A stretch of 59,527 nucleotides of DNA from Chloroflexota bacterium (GTDB lineage: Bacteria; Chloroflexota; UBA11872): the NCBI GenBank assembly GCA_022825895.1, contig JAJDVX010000027.1:1-59527 (forward strand). Direction: 5' to 3'. Position numbers and translations under genes: made by a program. The notes below the pieces were generated by a model, which searched no databases, was not told the origin of the DNA, and was given only the letters and a program-made list of their open reading frames with translations. Below, piece by piece: positions 33,373-41,521 of this stretch. The number at the start of each line of letters is the position of its first letter. The stretch's first letter is position 1.

Positions 33373-33864
33373 GTGGCTCGAAAACGGCGTAGACGCCGGG
33401 CAGGTTCCAAGCCGATCCCGTCGGGCCAGCGCACGGTGGCCGTCAATCGCCGGGCGCGCCGCGACTACGAGGTGTTGGACACCCTGACGGCTGGGATCGA
33501 GTTACGCGGCTCGGAGATCAAGAGCATTCGCAACGGCTCGGTCAGCCTGGCGCAGGGCTTTGTGAGCGTGGAAGAGGGCGAGGCGTTTCTGCGCGACGTG
33601 CATATCGCGCGCTACAAGCCGGCGGCGCAGGCCAACCACGATCCCGACCGGCCGCGCCGCCTGCTCCTGCACCGAGGGGAGATCGACATGCTGGCGGGAC
33701 ACATCAACGCCAAGGGGCGGACCGCCATCCCGCTGCGGCTGTTCCTGGCCCGCGGCTGGGCCAAGCTGGAAATTGGACTGGTGCGCGGGCTGCGACGGTA
33801 CGATAATCGGGAGAAGATTCGGGCGCGCGAAGCGGCGCGGCAGATCGCTCGCTACGTGCGCTAG
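33373..33864 (+). CDS. smpB: SsrA-binding protein SmpB
   Basis: Partner of tmRNA in trans-translation. OB-fold core: VNRRARRDYEVLDTLTAGIELRGSEIKSIRNGSVSLAQGFVSVEEGEAFL, and the basic C-terminal tail YDNREKIRAREAARQIARYVR. 163 residues from GTG 33373, with an unusually long Arg-rich N-terminus (ARKRRRRRAGSKP). It is followed after 12 bp by ssrA, the tmRNA gene. Confidence 0.95.
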   Translation: MARKRRRRRAGSKPIPSGQRTVAVNRRARRDYEVLDTLTAGIELRGSEIKSIRNGSVSLAQGFVSVEEGEAFLRDVHIARYKPAAQANHDPDRPRRLLLHRGEIDMLAGHINAKGRTAIPLRLFLARGWAKLEIGLVRGLRRYDNREKIRAREAARQIARYVR

Positions 33865-33876
33865 GGTCTTCGTCTC

Positions 33877-34232
33877 GGGGATGACGGGTTTTGACAGAGC
33901 CCCGAAGTCCGATGCTGCAGGTCGAGCCTGCCAGGGAGCTCGTAAATCCCCCCGGCAACCAAGTAACTGGCGAAGAGCAACAGCTCCCGCTCGCGGCTTA
34001 AGCCCCGCGACGTCCAGCCGGCCCGTCCCTAGCGGGGCGTTCTGGGCGCAAGGAATCTAGGGTGCGTCGGTCGAGGCGCCCGCATAGACCGACCAAGACA
34101 CGCGGGCTGGTCGTGCGCCGTTGCGGCCGGATAGTGACGCCACGGCGAGACATTAAGCGTCCGGCTAAACCTGTAGACGCATCGGGGTGACCGGTTCTGG
34201 ACGGGGCGTTCAACTCGCCCCCATCTCCACCA
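33877..34232 (+). ncRNA. ssrA: tmRNA (transfer-messenger RNA)
   Basis: Rescues stalled ribosomes with SmpB. The 5' end GGGGATG pairs with CATCTCC at 34222-34228, followed by an encoded ACCA. The T arm GGGCG-TTCAACT-CGCCC precedes it. The tag reading frame at 33954-34001 reads GNQVTGEEQQLPLAA then TAA, ending in the Leu-Ala-Ala degron recognised by ClpXP-type proteases. It lies directly downstream of smpB. The 5' end GATGACGGGTTTTGACAG resembles the usual tmRNA start. Length 356 nt is typical. Confidence 0.93.
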
Positions 34233-34296
34233 GTGCAGCGCCGGGTCCGCATCGGACCGCCGCTGTCCGTACAATCCGCGCGCACACGACACCGAG

Positions 34297-34758
34297 GTGG
34301 TGGCGGCCGTCGATAGACACTTCACGAGCACGGGGTTCCTCGTCCGTAACGGCAAAGTCCTGCTGGTCAACCACCGAAAGCTACGCATGTGGCTGCCCTT
34401 TGGCGGGCACATCGAGCCAAACGAGGATCCCGTAGAGGCTCTGCATCGAGAGGCGCTTGAGGAAACGGGGTTCGAGATCGAGATCGTGGCCGAGCAACCC
34501 GAGATTGACCAGCGCGGGGTTCACGTTTTGCCGGCGCCCGAAACAATCCTGCTGGAGGACATCGAGCCGGGCCACGTTCACATCGACCTGATCTACTTCG
34601 TACGCCCGGTCGGCGGCGCGCAGCGGCTGGCGTCGAGCGAGCACAGCGAAATGCGCTGGTTCGACCGCGAGGCGCTGTGCCATCCCTCCATTACCGACGA
34701 CGTGCGCCTGCTGGGCACGCAGGCCATCGACCGCATGGAGAGCCTGAATGGCGCGTGA
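34297..34758 (+). CDS. Nudix hydrolase
   Basis: 153 residues with Nudix box GGHIEPNEDPVEALHREALEETGFEI near residues 36-61, all catalytic acids present. Preceding strand TGFLVRNGKVLLVNHRKLRMWLPF is typical. Overlaps the next gene by 11 bp. A TACAAT -10-like element lies at 34270-34275. Substrate unknown. Confidence 0.9.
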   Translation: MVAAVDRHFTSTGFLVRNGKVLLVNHRKLRMWLPFGGHIEPNEDPVEALHREALEETGFEIEIVAEQPEIDQRGVHVLPAPETILLEDIEPGHVHIDLIYFVRPVGGAQRLASSEHSEMRWFDREALCHPSITDDVRLLGTQAIDRMESLNGA

Positions 34759-35299
34759 GCCAGCCCCCCTGGACATAAGTGGCCGCCGCTGGCGGCTGAG
34801 CACCGGCGTGGACAAGAACGCGTTGTATTTGCTGGCTGGCGGCGTGGCGCTGCTGGGGGTCTTTGCGCTGATGCGAGCGGTGGGCAATCCGGCGGATTCG
34901 CCGGGACGCTCCGTCAACCTGGCCACGGCGGTGGCCCTGTTTGCGGTGGTGCCGTTTATCGTGGCCATCTACCGGGCGGCCAGTGACGGATTTGTCGAGC
35001 TACGCCGGGACGAACTGTACCTGCGCGTGGGGTTCCTGGTGGATACGGCGATACCCTACGGCGACATCGATCTGGTCGGCGGGCCGATCGCTCGGCCCAG
35101 ATCCAGCTATGGCGTTTCGCCTTCGTATCGCCGGCGTGAGTTCAGCCTGGGGCGCCTGGAGCGCGCGGTGGAAGTGGCGCTGCGCCGGCGCGTGCGCATG
35201 GGGACCCCCTGGCTGTTCCCCTTCCTGCGGGTGGACCGCGTCTGGCTGGGCGTGGCCGAGCCCGAGCAGTTGATCGCCGAATTACGGTCGCGAATGTGA
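34748..35299 (+). CDS. Membrane protein with PH-like C-terminal domain
   Basis: 183 residues. Two membrane segments (ALYLLAGGVALLGVFALM and LATAVALFAVVPFIVAIYRAA) are followed by a beta-rich cytoplasmic domain (ELRRDELYLRVGFLVDTAIPYGDIDLVGGPIA ... LFPFLRVDRVWLGVAEPEQLIAELRSRM), resembling bacterial PH domain proteins. Function unknown. Overlaps its neighbours at both ends (11 bp and 4 bp), indicating an operon Nudix-membrane protein-cytochrome. Confidence 0.7.
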   Translation: MAREPAPLDISGRRWRLSTGVDKNALYLLAGGVALLGVFALMRAVGNPADSPGRSVNLATAVALFAVVPFIVAIYRAASDGFVELRRDELYLRVGFLVDTAIPYGDIDLVGGPIARPRSSYGVSPSYRRREFSLGRLERAVEVALRRRVRMGTPWLFPFLRVDRVWLGVAEPEQLIAELRSRM

Positions 35300-36249
35300 G
35301 GGGCCGCCGCATGCGACGAACCACGAGCCTGGGGATGGCCGTTGCGCTGAGCGCGATGCTGCTGGCGGCCGGCGCGGTGCTTGGGTTGACCGATGCGCAA
35401 GTCACGCGCGGGGCGGCCGTGTTCGAGCAGTCATGCGCCACCTGCCACGGATCCAGTGGCAACGATGGGTTTGCCACGCCGCTCAAGGGGCCCGGCACGT
35501 TGGTGCGGTTCGCCTCCACGCGCGAGTTGTACGACTACACCAGCGCCACCATGCCGCTGGCCGCCGAGGGATCGTTGACGGAGCGGCAGTACCTGGACGT
35601 GATTGCCTGGATGCTGGCGCAGCGCGGCCAGGCCACCGGCAACGTTGAACTGAGCCTGGCGACGCTGGACAGCACGCCGTTGCACGGCGGCACCGTAACC
35701 ACGCCAACCACGGCGCCGTCGCCGGCAGCTACGCCAACGGCAGCGCCCGCCCCGGCGGCTGCGCCCACCGCGACGGCCGTAGCGGCGACTGTGGCCACCG
35801 CGACGCCGGCGCCGCAGCAGTGGCCGACGACCTGCGTCGATCTGAACGACATCGTAGAGGCGCACCTTGGCAACGATGACAACGTGGGCATTTATCAGCG
35901 TGTCTTTGGCGACCAGGCCGAGCAGGGCTGCCAAAACGACCACCGGGACGACGTGCGCGCGGTGTTCAGCTGGGCCTTCGATCAAACGGCGCCATCCGCA
36001 GATCCAGGAACGCAAGACCTGGCGTGGCCGACCGATTGCGTGGATCTCAACGATATCGTGGAGAACCACCTGGGCAACGAAGGCAACGTGGGTATCTACC
36101 AGCGAACGTTCGGCGACCAGGCCGAGACCGCCTGCCGAAACGATCATCGCGAGGATGTGCGCGGGGTCTTCGGCTGGGCGTTTGGCGACGTGACTTCCAG
36201 CGCGGCCGGACTGCCGCTGTCCACGGTCGAAACTGTCGTGCACAGCTAG
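35296..36249 (+). CDS. Secreted c-type cytochrome with duplicated C-terminal domain
   Basis: Signal peptide (SLGMAVALSAMLLAAGAVLG), then a class I cytochrome c domain with heme motif CATCH at residues 47-51 and candidate Met ligand at 86 (SATMPLAAEG). A Pro/Ala/Thr linker (about 130-175) leads to two near-identical units at 176-229 and 244-297, each with CVDLNDIVE, NVGIYQR and NDHRxDV and two Cys. This repeat is not recognised as a named domain. Start GTG 35296 overlaps the preceding stop; ATG 35311 is an alternative. Probably a periplasmic or cell-surface electron carrier. Confidence 0.85.
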   Translation: MRGRRMRRTTSLGMAVALSAMLLAAGAVLGLTDAQVTRGAAVFEQSCATCHGSSGNDGFATPLKGPGTLVRFASTRELYDYTSATMPLAAEGSLTERQYLDVIAWMLAQRGQATGNVELSLATLDSTPLHGGTVTTPTTAPSPAATPTAAPAPAAAPTATAVAATVATATPAPQQWPTTCVDLNDIVEAHLGNDDNVGIYQRVFGDQAEQGCQNDHRDDVRAVFSWAFDQTAPSADPGTQDLAWPTDCVDLNDIVENHLGNEGNVGIYQRTFGDQAETACRNDHREDVRGVFGWAFGDVTSSAAGLPLSTVETVVHS

Positions 36250-36304
36250 GGCTGATCGTGGGTCAGACATACGGGCCCGAGCACATCGATCGCGACGGAT
36301 CGTT

Positions 36305-37270
36305 GTGAGCCCGGCGGCCGAGACCGGCAGCGACCTGAGCCGCCTGCTGTGCGTCGGCAGTACGGTCGTGGACGTCAGCATCCAGGGTCTCCAGCGGTTT
36401 CCCGTGCCGGATGAGGAATTCACACAGGCCAGCGACGTGGCTCACGAGCAGCCCGCGCACCTTTTGCTGGGCGGGACCGCCGCCAACACGGCCATGGTCT
36501 ATGCGGGGTTGACCGGCGCTTGCCAGCTTGGCGGCGTGCTGGGCGCCGATCCGTTCGGCGACTTCCTGGCCGGCGGCCTTGCCGATCGCGGGGTCGAGGT
36601 GCTGGGCGAGCGCGCCGGCAGCACGGCCACGCACACGATAGCGCTGGGTGTGGACGGCCGGCGGCAGGCCTACTGGTACCCCGGACCGCCACTGGACCAC
36701 GAAGCGCTGCTGGCCGCCTGGACCCCGGGGCACGTGTACCTGAGCGGGATCAATCTCTGCTTCCCACGGCCGTTGACGGACGCCGCGTGCGCGTTCGGCC
36801 GTGCGGCGCGCGCGGCCGGAGCGCGGGCCATCCTGGACATTGGCCAGGGCGGGCCCGGCGCGCTGGATCTGGACGAAATAGCCGCCATTGCCGCCGAGAT
36901 GGACCTGCTGATCGGCAGCAGGGCCGAGTTCGCCGCGGCGCTGGGCCGCGAGTACACGGAAGGACGCGACCGGCTGCGGGAGCGGTTCGCAGGTCCGGTG
37001 GTGGTCAAGCAGGGCGCGGGCGGCAGCTTGCTGGATCCGGGCCCGGACGAGGCGCTGCAACACGTGCCCGGCTTCGCGGTCGACGCCGTCAACCCCATCG
37101 GCGCCGGGGATTCCTTTGCCGGCGGCCTGCTGAGCGCCTGGCTGGCCGGCGCGGACCTCGAATCAGCCTGCCGGCGCGGCAACGCCGCCGGGGCCGTCTC
37201 GGTAAGATCACGGGGCGGCCCGCAGGATGTCACCAAGGCCGCCGTGGACCGGCTGGAGCGGGAAGGCTAG
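36305..37270 (+). CDS. PfkB-family carbohydrate kinase
   Basis: 321-residue ribokinase-fold sugar or nucleoside kinase. N-terminal LLCVGSTVVDVSIQGL, substrate-side GGTAANTAMVYAGLTG, and the ATP/anion-hole signature VDAVNPIGAGDSFAGGLLSAWLAG with catalytic Asp. Substrate is not predictable. GTG 36305. It runs into the first dioxygenase gene with only 7 bp between, suggesting co-transcription and a shared pathway (inference). Confidence 0.88.
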   Translation: MSPAAETGSDLSRLLCVGSTVVDVSIQGLQRFPVPDEEFTQASDVAHEQPAHLLLGGTAANTAMVYAGLTGACQLGGVLGADPFGDFLAGGLADRGVEVLGERAGSTATHTIALGVDGRRQAYWYPGPPLDHEALLAAWTPGHVYLSGINLCFPRPLTDAACAFGRAARAAGARAILDIGQGGPGALDLDEIAAIAAEMDLLIGSRAEFAAALGREYTEGRDRLRERFAGPVVVKQGAGGSLLDPGPDEALQHVPGFAVDAVNPIGAGDSFAGGLLSAWLAGADLESACRRGNAAGAVSVRSRGGPQDVTKAAVDRLEREG

Positions 37271-37277
37271 GAACGCT

Positions 37278-38102
37278 ATGGCGATGGCCCTGGAACTGAA
37301 GACCTACGACAGCGTGGCGGAACTGGCGGAGGCCGTTCGCCGCGACGGATTCGCCTTCATGCCCGGCGTGCTGAGCGCCGACGAGGTTGCGCAGATGCGG
37401 GACCTCATCGAGGCGATCGAGCCAAATCCGCGTGCCAACGACCGGCGCCACCTGCGCCCGCGCGCGCCGGACGGCTCCGATAGCGAGGGCTTTTTCTACG
37501 AAGTCCACACCAAGCTGCTGTTCAACCGCAACGCCTGGTTCCTGCAGTTCCTGGATCGGGCGCCGGTGGCGGACGTGGCGGACGCGGTGATGGGCGACGA
37601 CTGCCACAGCATCGGTATGACGGGATGGATTACCGGTCCCGGCCGGGTGGATCAGAGCTTTCATTCGGACTATCAGCCGATCGAGCTGCCCACCGAAGTG
37701 ATGGCCGACCCGCGCGTGGAGATCCCCGTGTTCACCGCGACCGCGCACTACTACCTGAGCGACCTGGACGACGCGCTGGGGCCGACCCAGTTCATTCCCG
37801 GCAGCCACCGCGCCGGGCGCCCGCCGGGCGAGGACGAGACCAGCTTTCAAGGGGTGGACGGGCAGAACATCCTCTGCAACGCGGGCGACGTGGTGCTGTT
37901 CCGCTCGGACGTCTGGCACCGCGGGACCGCCAACACGAGTTCCAGGACCCGCTACCTGCTGCAGGTTCACTACGGCCGGCGGATGGTGGTGCAGAAGTTC
38001 CCGCCGTACCTGGACTTCCACTTTGACCCGGACATCCTGGCCCAGGCCAGCCCGCGGCAGCGGCGCTACCTGGGGGAGCATCCGTTCTCGAACTACGACT
38101 AG
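37278..38102 (+). CDS. Phytanoyl-CoA dioxygenase family protein (PhyH), copy 1
   Basis: Fe(II)/2-oxoglutarate-dependent hydroxylase, 274 residues from ATG 37278. Double-stranded beta-helix with the iron triad H129-x-D131 (SFHSDYQPIELP) and H214 (DVWHRGTANT), and likely 2-oxoglutarate-binding Arg at 223-225 (SSRTRY). N-terminal LAEAVRRDGFAFMPGVLSADEV is typical PhyH. Natural substrate unknown. A close paralogue follows. Confidence 0.9.
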   Translation: MAMALELKTYDSVAELAEAVRRDGFAFMPGVLSADEVAQMRDLIEAIEPNPRANDRRHLRPRAPDGSDSEGFFYEVHTKLLFNRNAWFLQFLDRAPVADVADAVMGDDCHSIGMTGWITGPGRVDQSFHSDYQPIELPTEVMADPRVEIPVFTATAHYYLSDLDDALGPTQFIPGSHRAGRPPGEDETSFQGVDGQNILCNAGDVVLFRSDVWHRGTANTSSRTRYLLQVHYGRRMVVQKFPPYLDFHFDPDILAQASPRQRRYLGEHPFSNYD

Positions 38103-38173
38103 GGGCTGCCTCTATCTGAGCGGATCCGGCAGTGGCTGCCGCAGCCCACGGTCCAAATGGGAAGGTGGAGACG

Positions 38174-39001
38174 ATGCCCGGCCTTGAACTGGTCGCCTAC
38201 GAGACTTTGGAGGAACTCGCCGAGGCGGTGCGCCGCGACGGCTTCGCCTACATGCCAGGCGTCTTGAGCGCGGCGGAGGTCGCTGAGCTACGGCGCCGGA
38301 TCGATAGTGTCGAGCCCGATCCGCGCACGAATGATCGGCGGGAACAAAGCCCGCGGCGCGGCATCGATCCGGCCAGCGGCGAGGCAACGACCTTCTATCA
38401 GCAGGTCGTCAACATGCTGTTCAACCGCTCCGCCTACTTCCTGCAGTTCCTGGACCGTGCGCCGGTTGCCCAGGTGGCGGACGCGGTGATGGGCGAGGAC
38501 TGCCACTGCATCAGCATGACTGGCTGGGTGACGGGTCCCGGCCGATTGGACCAGGACTTTCACTCGGACTACCAGCCCATTGAGCTACCGAGCGACGTGA
38601 TGGCCGACCCCCGCGTGGAGATCCCGGTGTTCACGGCCACGGCTCACTACTACCTGGACGACCTGGACGATGCGCTGGGTCCGACCAACTTCATTCCGGG
38701 CAGTCACCGCGCCGGCCGCAGACCCCATGACGGCGAGACCAGTTGGCAAGGGGTGGAGGGGCAGAACATCCTCTGTAAGGCCGGCGACGTGGTGCTGTTT
38801 CGGTCCGACGTGTGGCATCGGGGGACGGCCAACACCAGTTCACGGGTCCGCTATCTCCTCCAGGTTCACTACGGCCGCCGGATGGTGGTGCAGAAGTTCC
38901 CGCCCTACCTGGACTTTCGGTTCGACCCGGAGATCCTGGCCCGGGCCACCCCGCGGCAGCGGCGCTACCTGGGCGAGCACCCTTTCTCCAACTACGGCTA
39001 A
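38174..39001 (+). CDS. Phytanoyl-CoA dioxygenase family protein (PhyH), copy 2
   Basis: 275 residues from ATG 38174. Tandem paralogue of the preceding gene, with long identical stretches such as PGVLSA, YFLQFLDRAPV, EIPVFTATAHYYL and GQNILC. Iron ligands H130-x-D132 and H215 are conserved. The main differences are in the loop at residues 51-72 (RTNDRREQSPRRGIDPASGEA), which lines the entrance in PhyH folds, suggesting a changed substrate. The 71-bp gap shows no promoter. Confidence 0.9.
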   Translation: MPGLELVAYETLEELAEAVRRDGFAYMPGVLSAAEVAELRRRIDSVEPDPRTNDRREQSPRRGIDPASGEATTFYQQVVNMLFNRSAYFLQFLDRAPVAQVADAVMGEDCHCISMTGWVTGPGRLDQDFHSDYQPIELPSDVMADPRVEIPVFTATAHYYLDDLDDALGPTNFIPGSHRAGRRPHDGETSWQGVEGQNILCKAGDVVLFRSDVWHRGTANTSSRVRYLLQVHYGRRMVVQKFPPYLDFRFDPEILARATPRQRRYLGEHPFSNYG

Positions 39002-39013
39002 CGGACTCGCCGC

Positions 39014-39586
39014 TCACCCACCCACGATCGGCGTCGCCGCGATATACCAGTAGCGGCAGCGCTGCCCGTCGTACTCACGGTCCATCAAGCCGATCAGTTC
39101 CTGGAGCACAAAACACCCGCGCAGCGCTTTCGAAACCTCGGCGCCGGTGAGGCTGCGGTCGGGCCGCTCGATGCCGCGAAAGTCGGCCAGCGTCCCCATG
39201 ATGGCGACTCCGGACGAGTCGATAACGCGCTGCAGCTCCTGCACCAGGTTGCGAATCGGCGCGTCGCTGGTTCCGCCAAGCGCTTGCAACAGGCCAAAGC
39301 TATAGGCGGCCTGCGCGGCGCCGTCTGCAAGCGGCAGACGCGTCGCGTCCGCTTGCACGTACAGCACGTTGGGCTGCGTGGGTCCCACGGCCAGGGCCTC
39401 GCGGTCCGTGTCGATGGCCACCACGCGCACATTGGGCAGGGCGGCCAGGGCCAGCGTTTCGCGACCGGTTCCGCATCCAAGGTCTATCGCAACCCTGGGG
39501 CCGAGCGCCCACAGCACGGTCAGGGCGCGCTGCATGACTTCGGTCAATGGAGGATCAGCGTCGGGCAAGCCAGGCATCGCAGGCAT
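39014..39586 (-). CDS. SAM-dependent methyltransferase
   Basis: 190-residue class I methyltransferase. Motif I VAIDLGCGTGRETLALAALPNVRVVAIDTD (residues 32-61), then YVQADATRLPLADGAAQAAYSFGLLQAL. A helical C-terminal cap (LTGAEVSKALRGCFVLQELIG). Substrate unknown. Overlaps the upstream lipoate ligase gene by 32 bp, so translational coupling is likely. Confidence 0.85.
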   Translation of the reverse strand: MPAMPGLPDADPPLTEVMQRALTVLWALGPRVAIDLGCGTGRETLALAALPNVRVVAIDTDREALAVGPTQPNVLYVQADATRLPLADGAAQAAYSFGLLQALGGTSDAPIRNLVQELQRVIDSSGVAIMGTLADFRGIERPDRSLTGAEVSKALRGCFVLQELIGLMDREYDGQRCRYWYIAATPIVGG

Positions 39587-40331
39587 ATCGGTCTCGTACC
39601 AGCGCGGCGCGGCGCTTGCGCTCGGGTCCGGTGAGGCCGCCCGGCGTCAGGGCGACTCGCAACGCGTCGCTGAATCCCGTCGCCAGCGTTTCGATTAACG
39701 CGCCCACCGTTGGGGCCGGGGCCAGGAGATCACGCAGTCCGGCGAGCGTTTGTGAGCGCGGCAGCCGCAGCAGGTCGTAGATGCGCGGGTCGTGCGCGAA
39801 CGGGATGCTCCCATGCTGCAGCAGCGCGCCGCGCAGCCGGGTTTGCGCGCTGCCCATGATTTTGACGCCCCTTGCGGACAGCTCGTGCGTGCTGGGTGAG
39901 GCGAAGCATAGGAGACCCGCGCCGTCGGCCGCGTGGGACTGCCAGTCGCCCTGGCGCGTGTGCAGGCCCAGCGTGGCGAACCCGCGTTCGAACCCGGCGC
40001 TGAAGCGCTCATACGACCGCAGCACGCCGCCGGCAGCCAGCGCGTGCGTTCGCGGCAGCATGAGGGCGTAGGTGAGTTCGTCGTTATGCAGGATGGCCTG
40101 CCCGCCGGTTGGGCGTCGGACCAGGTCTATCCCGCATTGGCGGGCCAGATCGGTAGCCACCGCCTTCAGCGGCTGGCCGTAGCCCAGGCTGAGGGCGGCA
40201 GGGCGCCAAGTGTAGAAGCGCAGGGTCGGGGGCGAGGCGCCGTCGCGGACGTGTTCGGCCACGGCTTGATCGGTCGCGAGGTTTCGCGCCCCGCTGTCGG
40301 CGGGCGAGACCAGCAGCCGCCAGGATTCCAT
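39555..40331 (-). CDS. Lipoate-protein ligase A-like (BPL/LPL catalytic domain)
   Basis: 258 residues. Class II synthetase-like fold with TLRFYTWRPAALSLGYGQPL, the lipoate-binding VRRPTGGQAILHNDELTYALMLP and lysine motif GVKIMGSAQTRLRGALLQHGSIPF. Could ligate lipoate or transfer octanoate (LipM-like); the Cys of octanoyltransferases is not clearly placed, although LLCFASPSTHE contains one candidate. ATG 40331 is divergent from tRNA-Arg. Confidence 0.87.
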   Translation of the reverse strand: MESWRLLVSPADSGARNLATDQAVAEHVRDGASPPTLRFYTWRPAALSLGYGQPLKAVATDLARQCGIDLVRRPTGGQAILHNDELTYALMLPRTHALAAGGVLRSYERFSAGFERGFATLGLHTRQGDWQSHAADGAGLLCFASPSTHELSARGVKIMGSAQTRLRGALLQHGSIPFAHDPRIYDLLRLPRSQTLAGLRDLLAPAPTVGALIETLATGFSDALRVALTPGGLTGPERKRRAALVRDRYACDAWLARR

Positions 40332-40346
40332 GGGACCGCAGCTTAT

Positions 40347-40352
40347 TAGAAT
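40347..40352 (+). promoter_or_regulatory. -10 element for tRNA-Arg
   Basis: TAGAAT lies 14 bp before the tRNA 5' end. No good -35 is seen, so confidence is modest. Confidence 0.35.
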
Positions 40353-40366
40353 GCCCGTCCAGTTCA

Positions 40367-40438
<72 letters not shown>

Positions 40439-40524
40439 CCGGTGAGGCGGTCCGGATTTGCTCCCGGTGTGCAGTTGATGCCGTCGGGGGCGGCGAAAAC
40501 AGTTAGGCGATTTGGGGGCGGAGC

Positions 40525-40980
40525 ATGCGTCGAATTGAAGAGCACTTCAGGCAGGCGTTCCAGGTGTGGCGCATTCAGCTCCCGCGCGAGTCGGTCGAAA
40601 AGAGGCAGCGCGGGAAAATCCTCGAGGCCGGGTGGACGATCCGGTACCAGTTTGGGTCGGACGAGGATGGCGAATTCCTGGACTACTACGCCTCGCACCG
40701 GATGACCAACGACAGCCACGTGCGCATATATGAGGACGGGCGGGTGGAATTGCTGGAGAGCCTCTGGGAGTTGCGCCCGACGTCGGAGGATCCCGACGAG
40801 AATGCGCGGCTGGACGACGAGTTCTGGGAGCACAACGAGCGGGTGTCGCGACTCCTGGATGAGAAGCGCTTCGGCTTGCAGGGCGACGAGCATGGCTCCG
40901 CCATCGTCAACCGGGGACTTCTCCAATCGCGAGAATCAAATCGCCGTCTCCGCCGGCTTGACGAGAAAGGCGCCGACTGA
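40525..40980 (+). CDS. Hypothetical protein (151 aa)
   Basis: Function not recognised. Highly charged and soluble, with helical ends and a beta-rich centre (GWTIRYQFGSDEDGEFLDYYASHRMTNDSHVRIYEDGRVELLESL), the kind of pattern seen in small conserved proteins. ATG 40525 follows GGAG closely. It lies 87 bp downstream of tRNA-Arg, a common integration position, but no integrase or att repeat is visible. Confidence 0.6.
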   Translation: MRRIEEHFRQAFQVWRIQLPRESVEKRQRGKILEAGWTIRYQFGSDEDGEFLDYYASHRMTNDSHVRIYEDGRVELLESLWELRPTSEDPDENARLDDEFWEHNERVSRLLDEKRFGLQGDEHGSAIVNRGLLQSRESNRRLRRLDEKGAD

Positions 40981-41011
40981 CGTTGTGCCGCACAGCCTCG
41001 GCAGACGGTTG

Positions 41012-41521
41012 CTAGGTGGCGTCGCGGCGAAGCATGGCGTCCAGCAGCAGCAGGATCACCCCGGCGCCAATCGCCAGGTCGGCCAGGTTCAGGTAGCCAA
41101 CGAACGGGGTGATGTTCAGGTAGTCGAACACCGCGCCAATGCGGAACCTGTCGATCAGGTTGCCGAACCCCCCGCCCAACAGCAGCGCGAAGCCGCCGAT
41201 GGTCGTCCAGCGTTCCGGCGGTCGCAGCAGGGCGTACGCGGCGAAGCCAACGCCGATGATCAGGGTGGCCGCGATGACCGCCTGCGGGAAGTCCGATAGC
41301 AGCCCGAAGTTGACGCCCGGGTTGTAGACGCGCTGGAAGTCGAAGAGCGGCCCCACGGTCCCGCCCCAGGGCGGAAGCACGCTGTCGACGATGGCCTTCA
41401 CGAGCTGGTCGAGCGCGGCCACCACGGCGCCTAGCCCAAAGGTGAGCAGGCGACGGAGCGTTGGCGACAGCGCGCCGTTGGACGCCGGCTGGACGGGGCC
41501 GGGCGCGACGGGGTCTGTCAC
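41012..41521 (-). CDS. lspA: Lipoprotein signal peptidase (signal peptidase II)
   Basis: Membrane aspartic protease that cleaves prolipoproteins. Four spans; motifs DQLVKAIVDS, VYNPGVNFGLLSD, GGGFGNLIDRFRIGAVFDYL and NLADLAIGAG, with the catalytic Asp pair in GNLIDR and NLAD. GTG 41521 overlaps the upstream glycosylase stop as GTGA and gives 169 residues; the longer frame to 41578 is less likely. The cyclophilin at the head of this operon is itself a lipoprotein and so a likely substrate. Confidence 0.93.
   Translation of the reverse strand: MTDPVAPGPVQPASNGALSPTLRRLLTFGLGAVVAALDQLVKAIVDSVLPPWGGTVGPLFDFQRVYNPGVNFGLLSDFPQAVIAATLIIGVGFAAYALLRPPERWTTIGGFALLLGGGFGNLIDRFRIGAVFDYLNITPFVGYLNLADLAIGAGVILLLLDAMLRRDAT

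Noticed and set aside
35431..36423. Minus-strand 330-codon frame
   Set aside because: Shadow of the cytochrome gene; the internal Arg repeats come from the reverse of the Pro/Ala/Thr linker.
40439..40980. Integrated element at tRNA-Arg
   Set aside because: The gene after the tRNA is hypothetical, but there is no integrase and no repeat of the tRNA 3' end.
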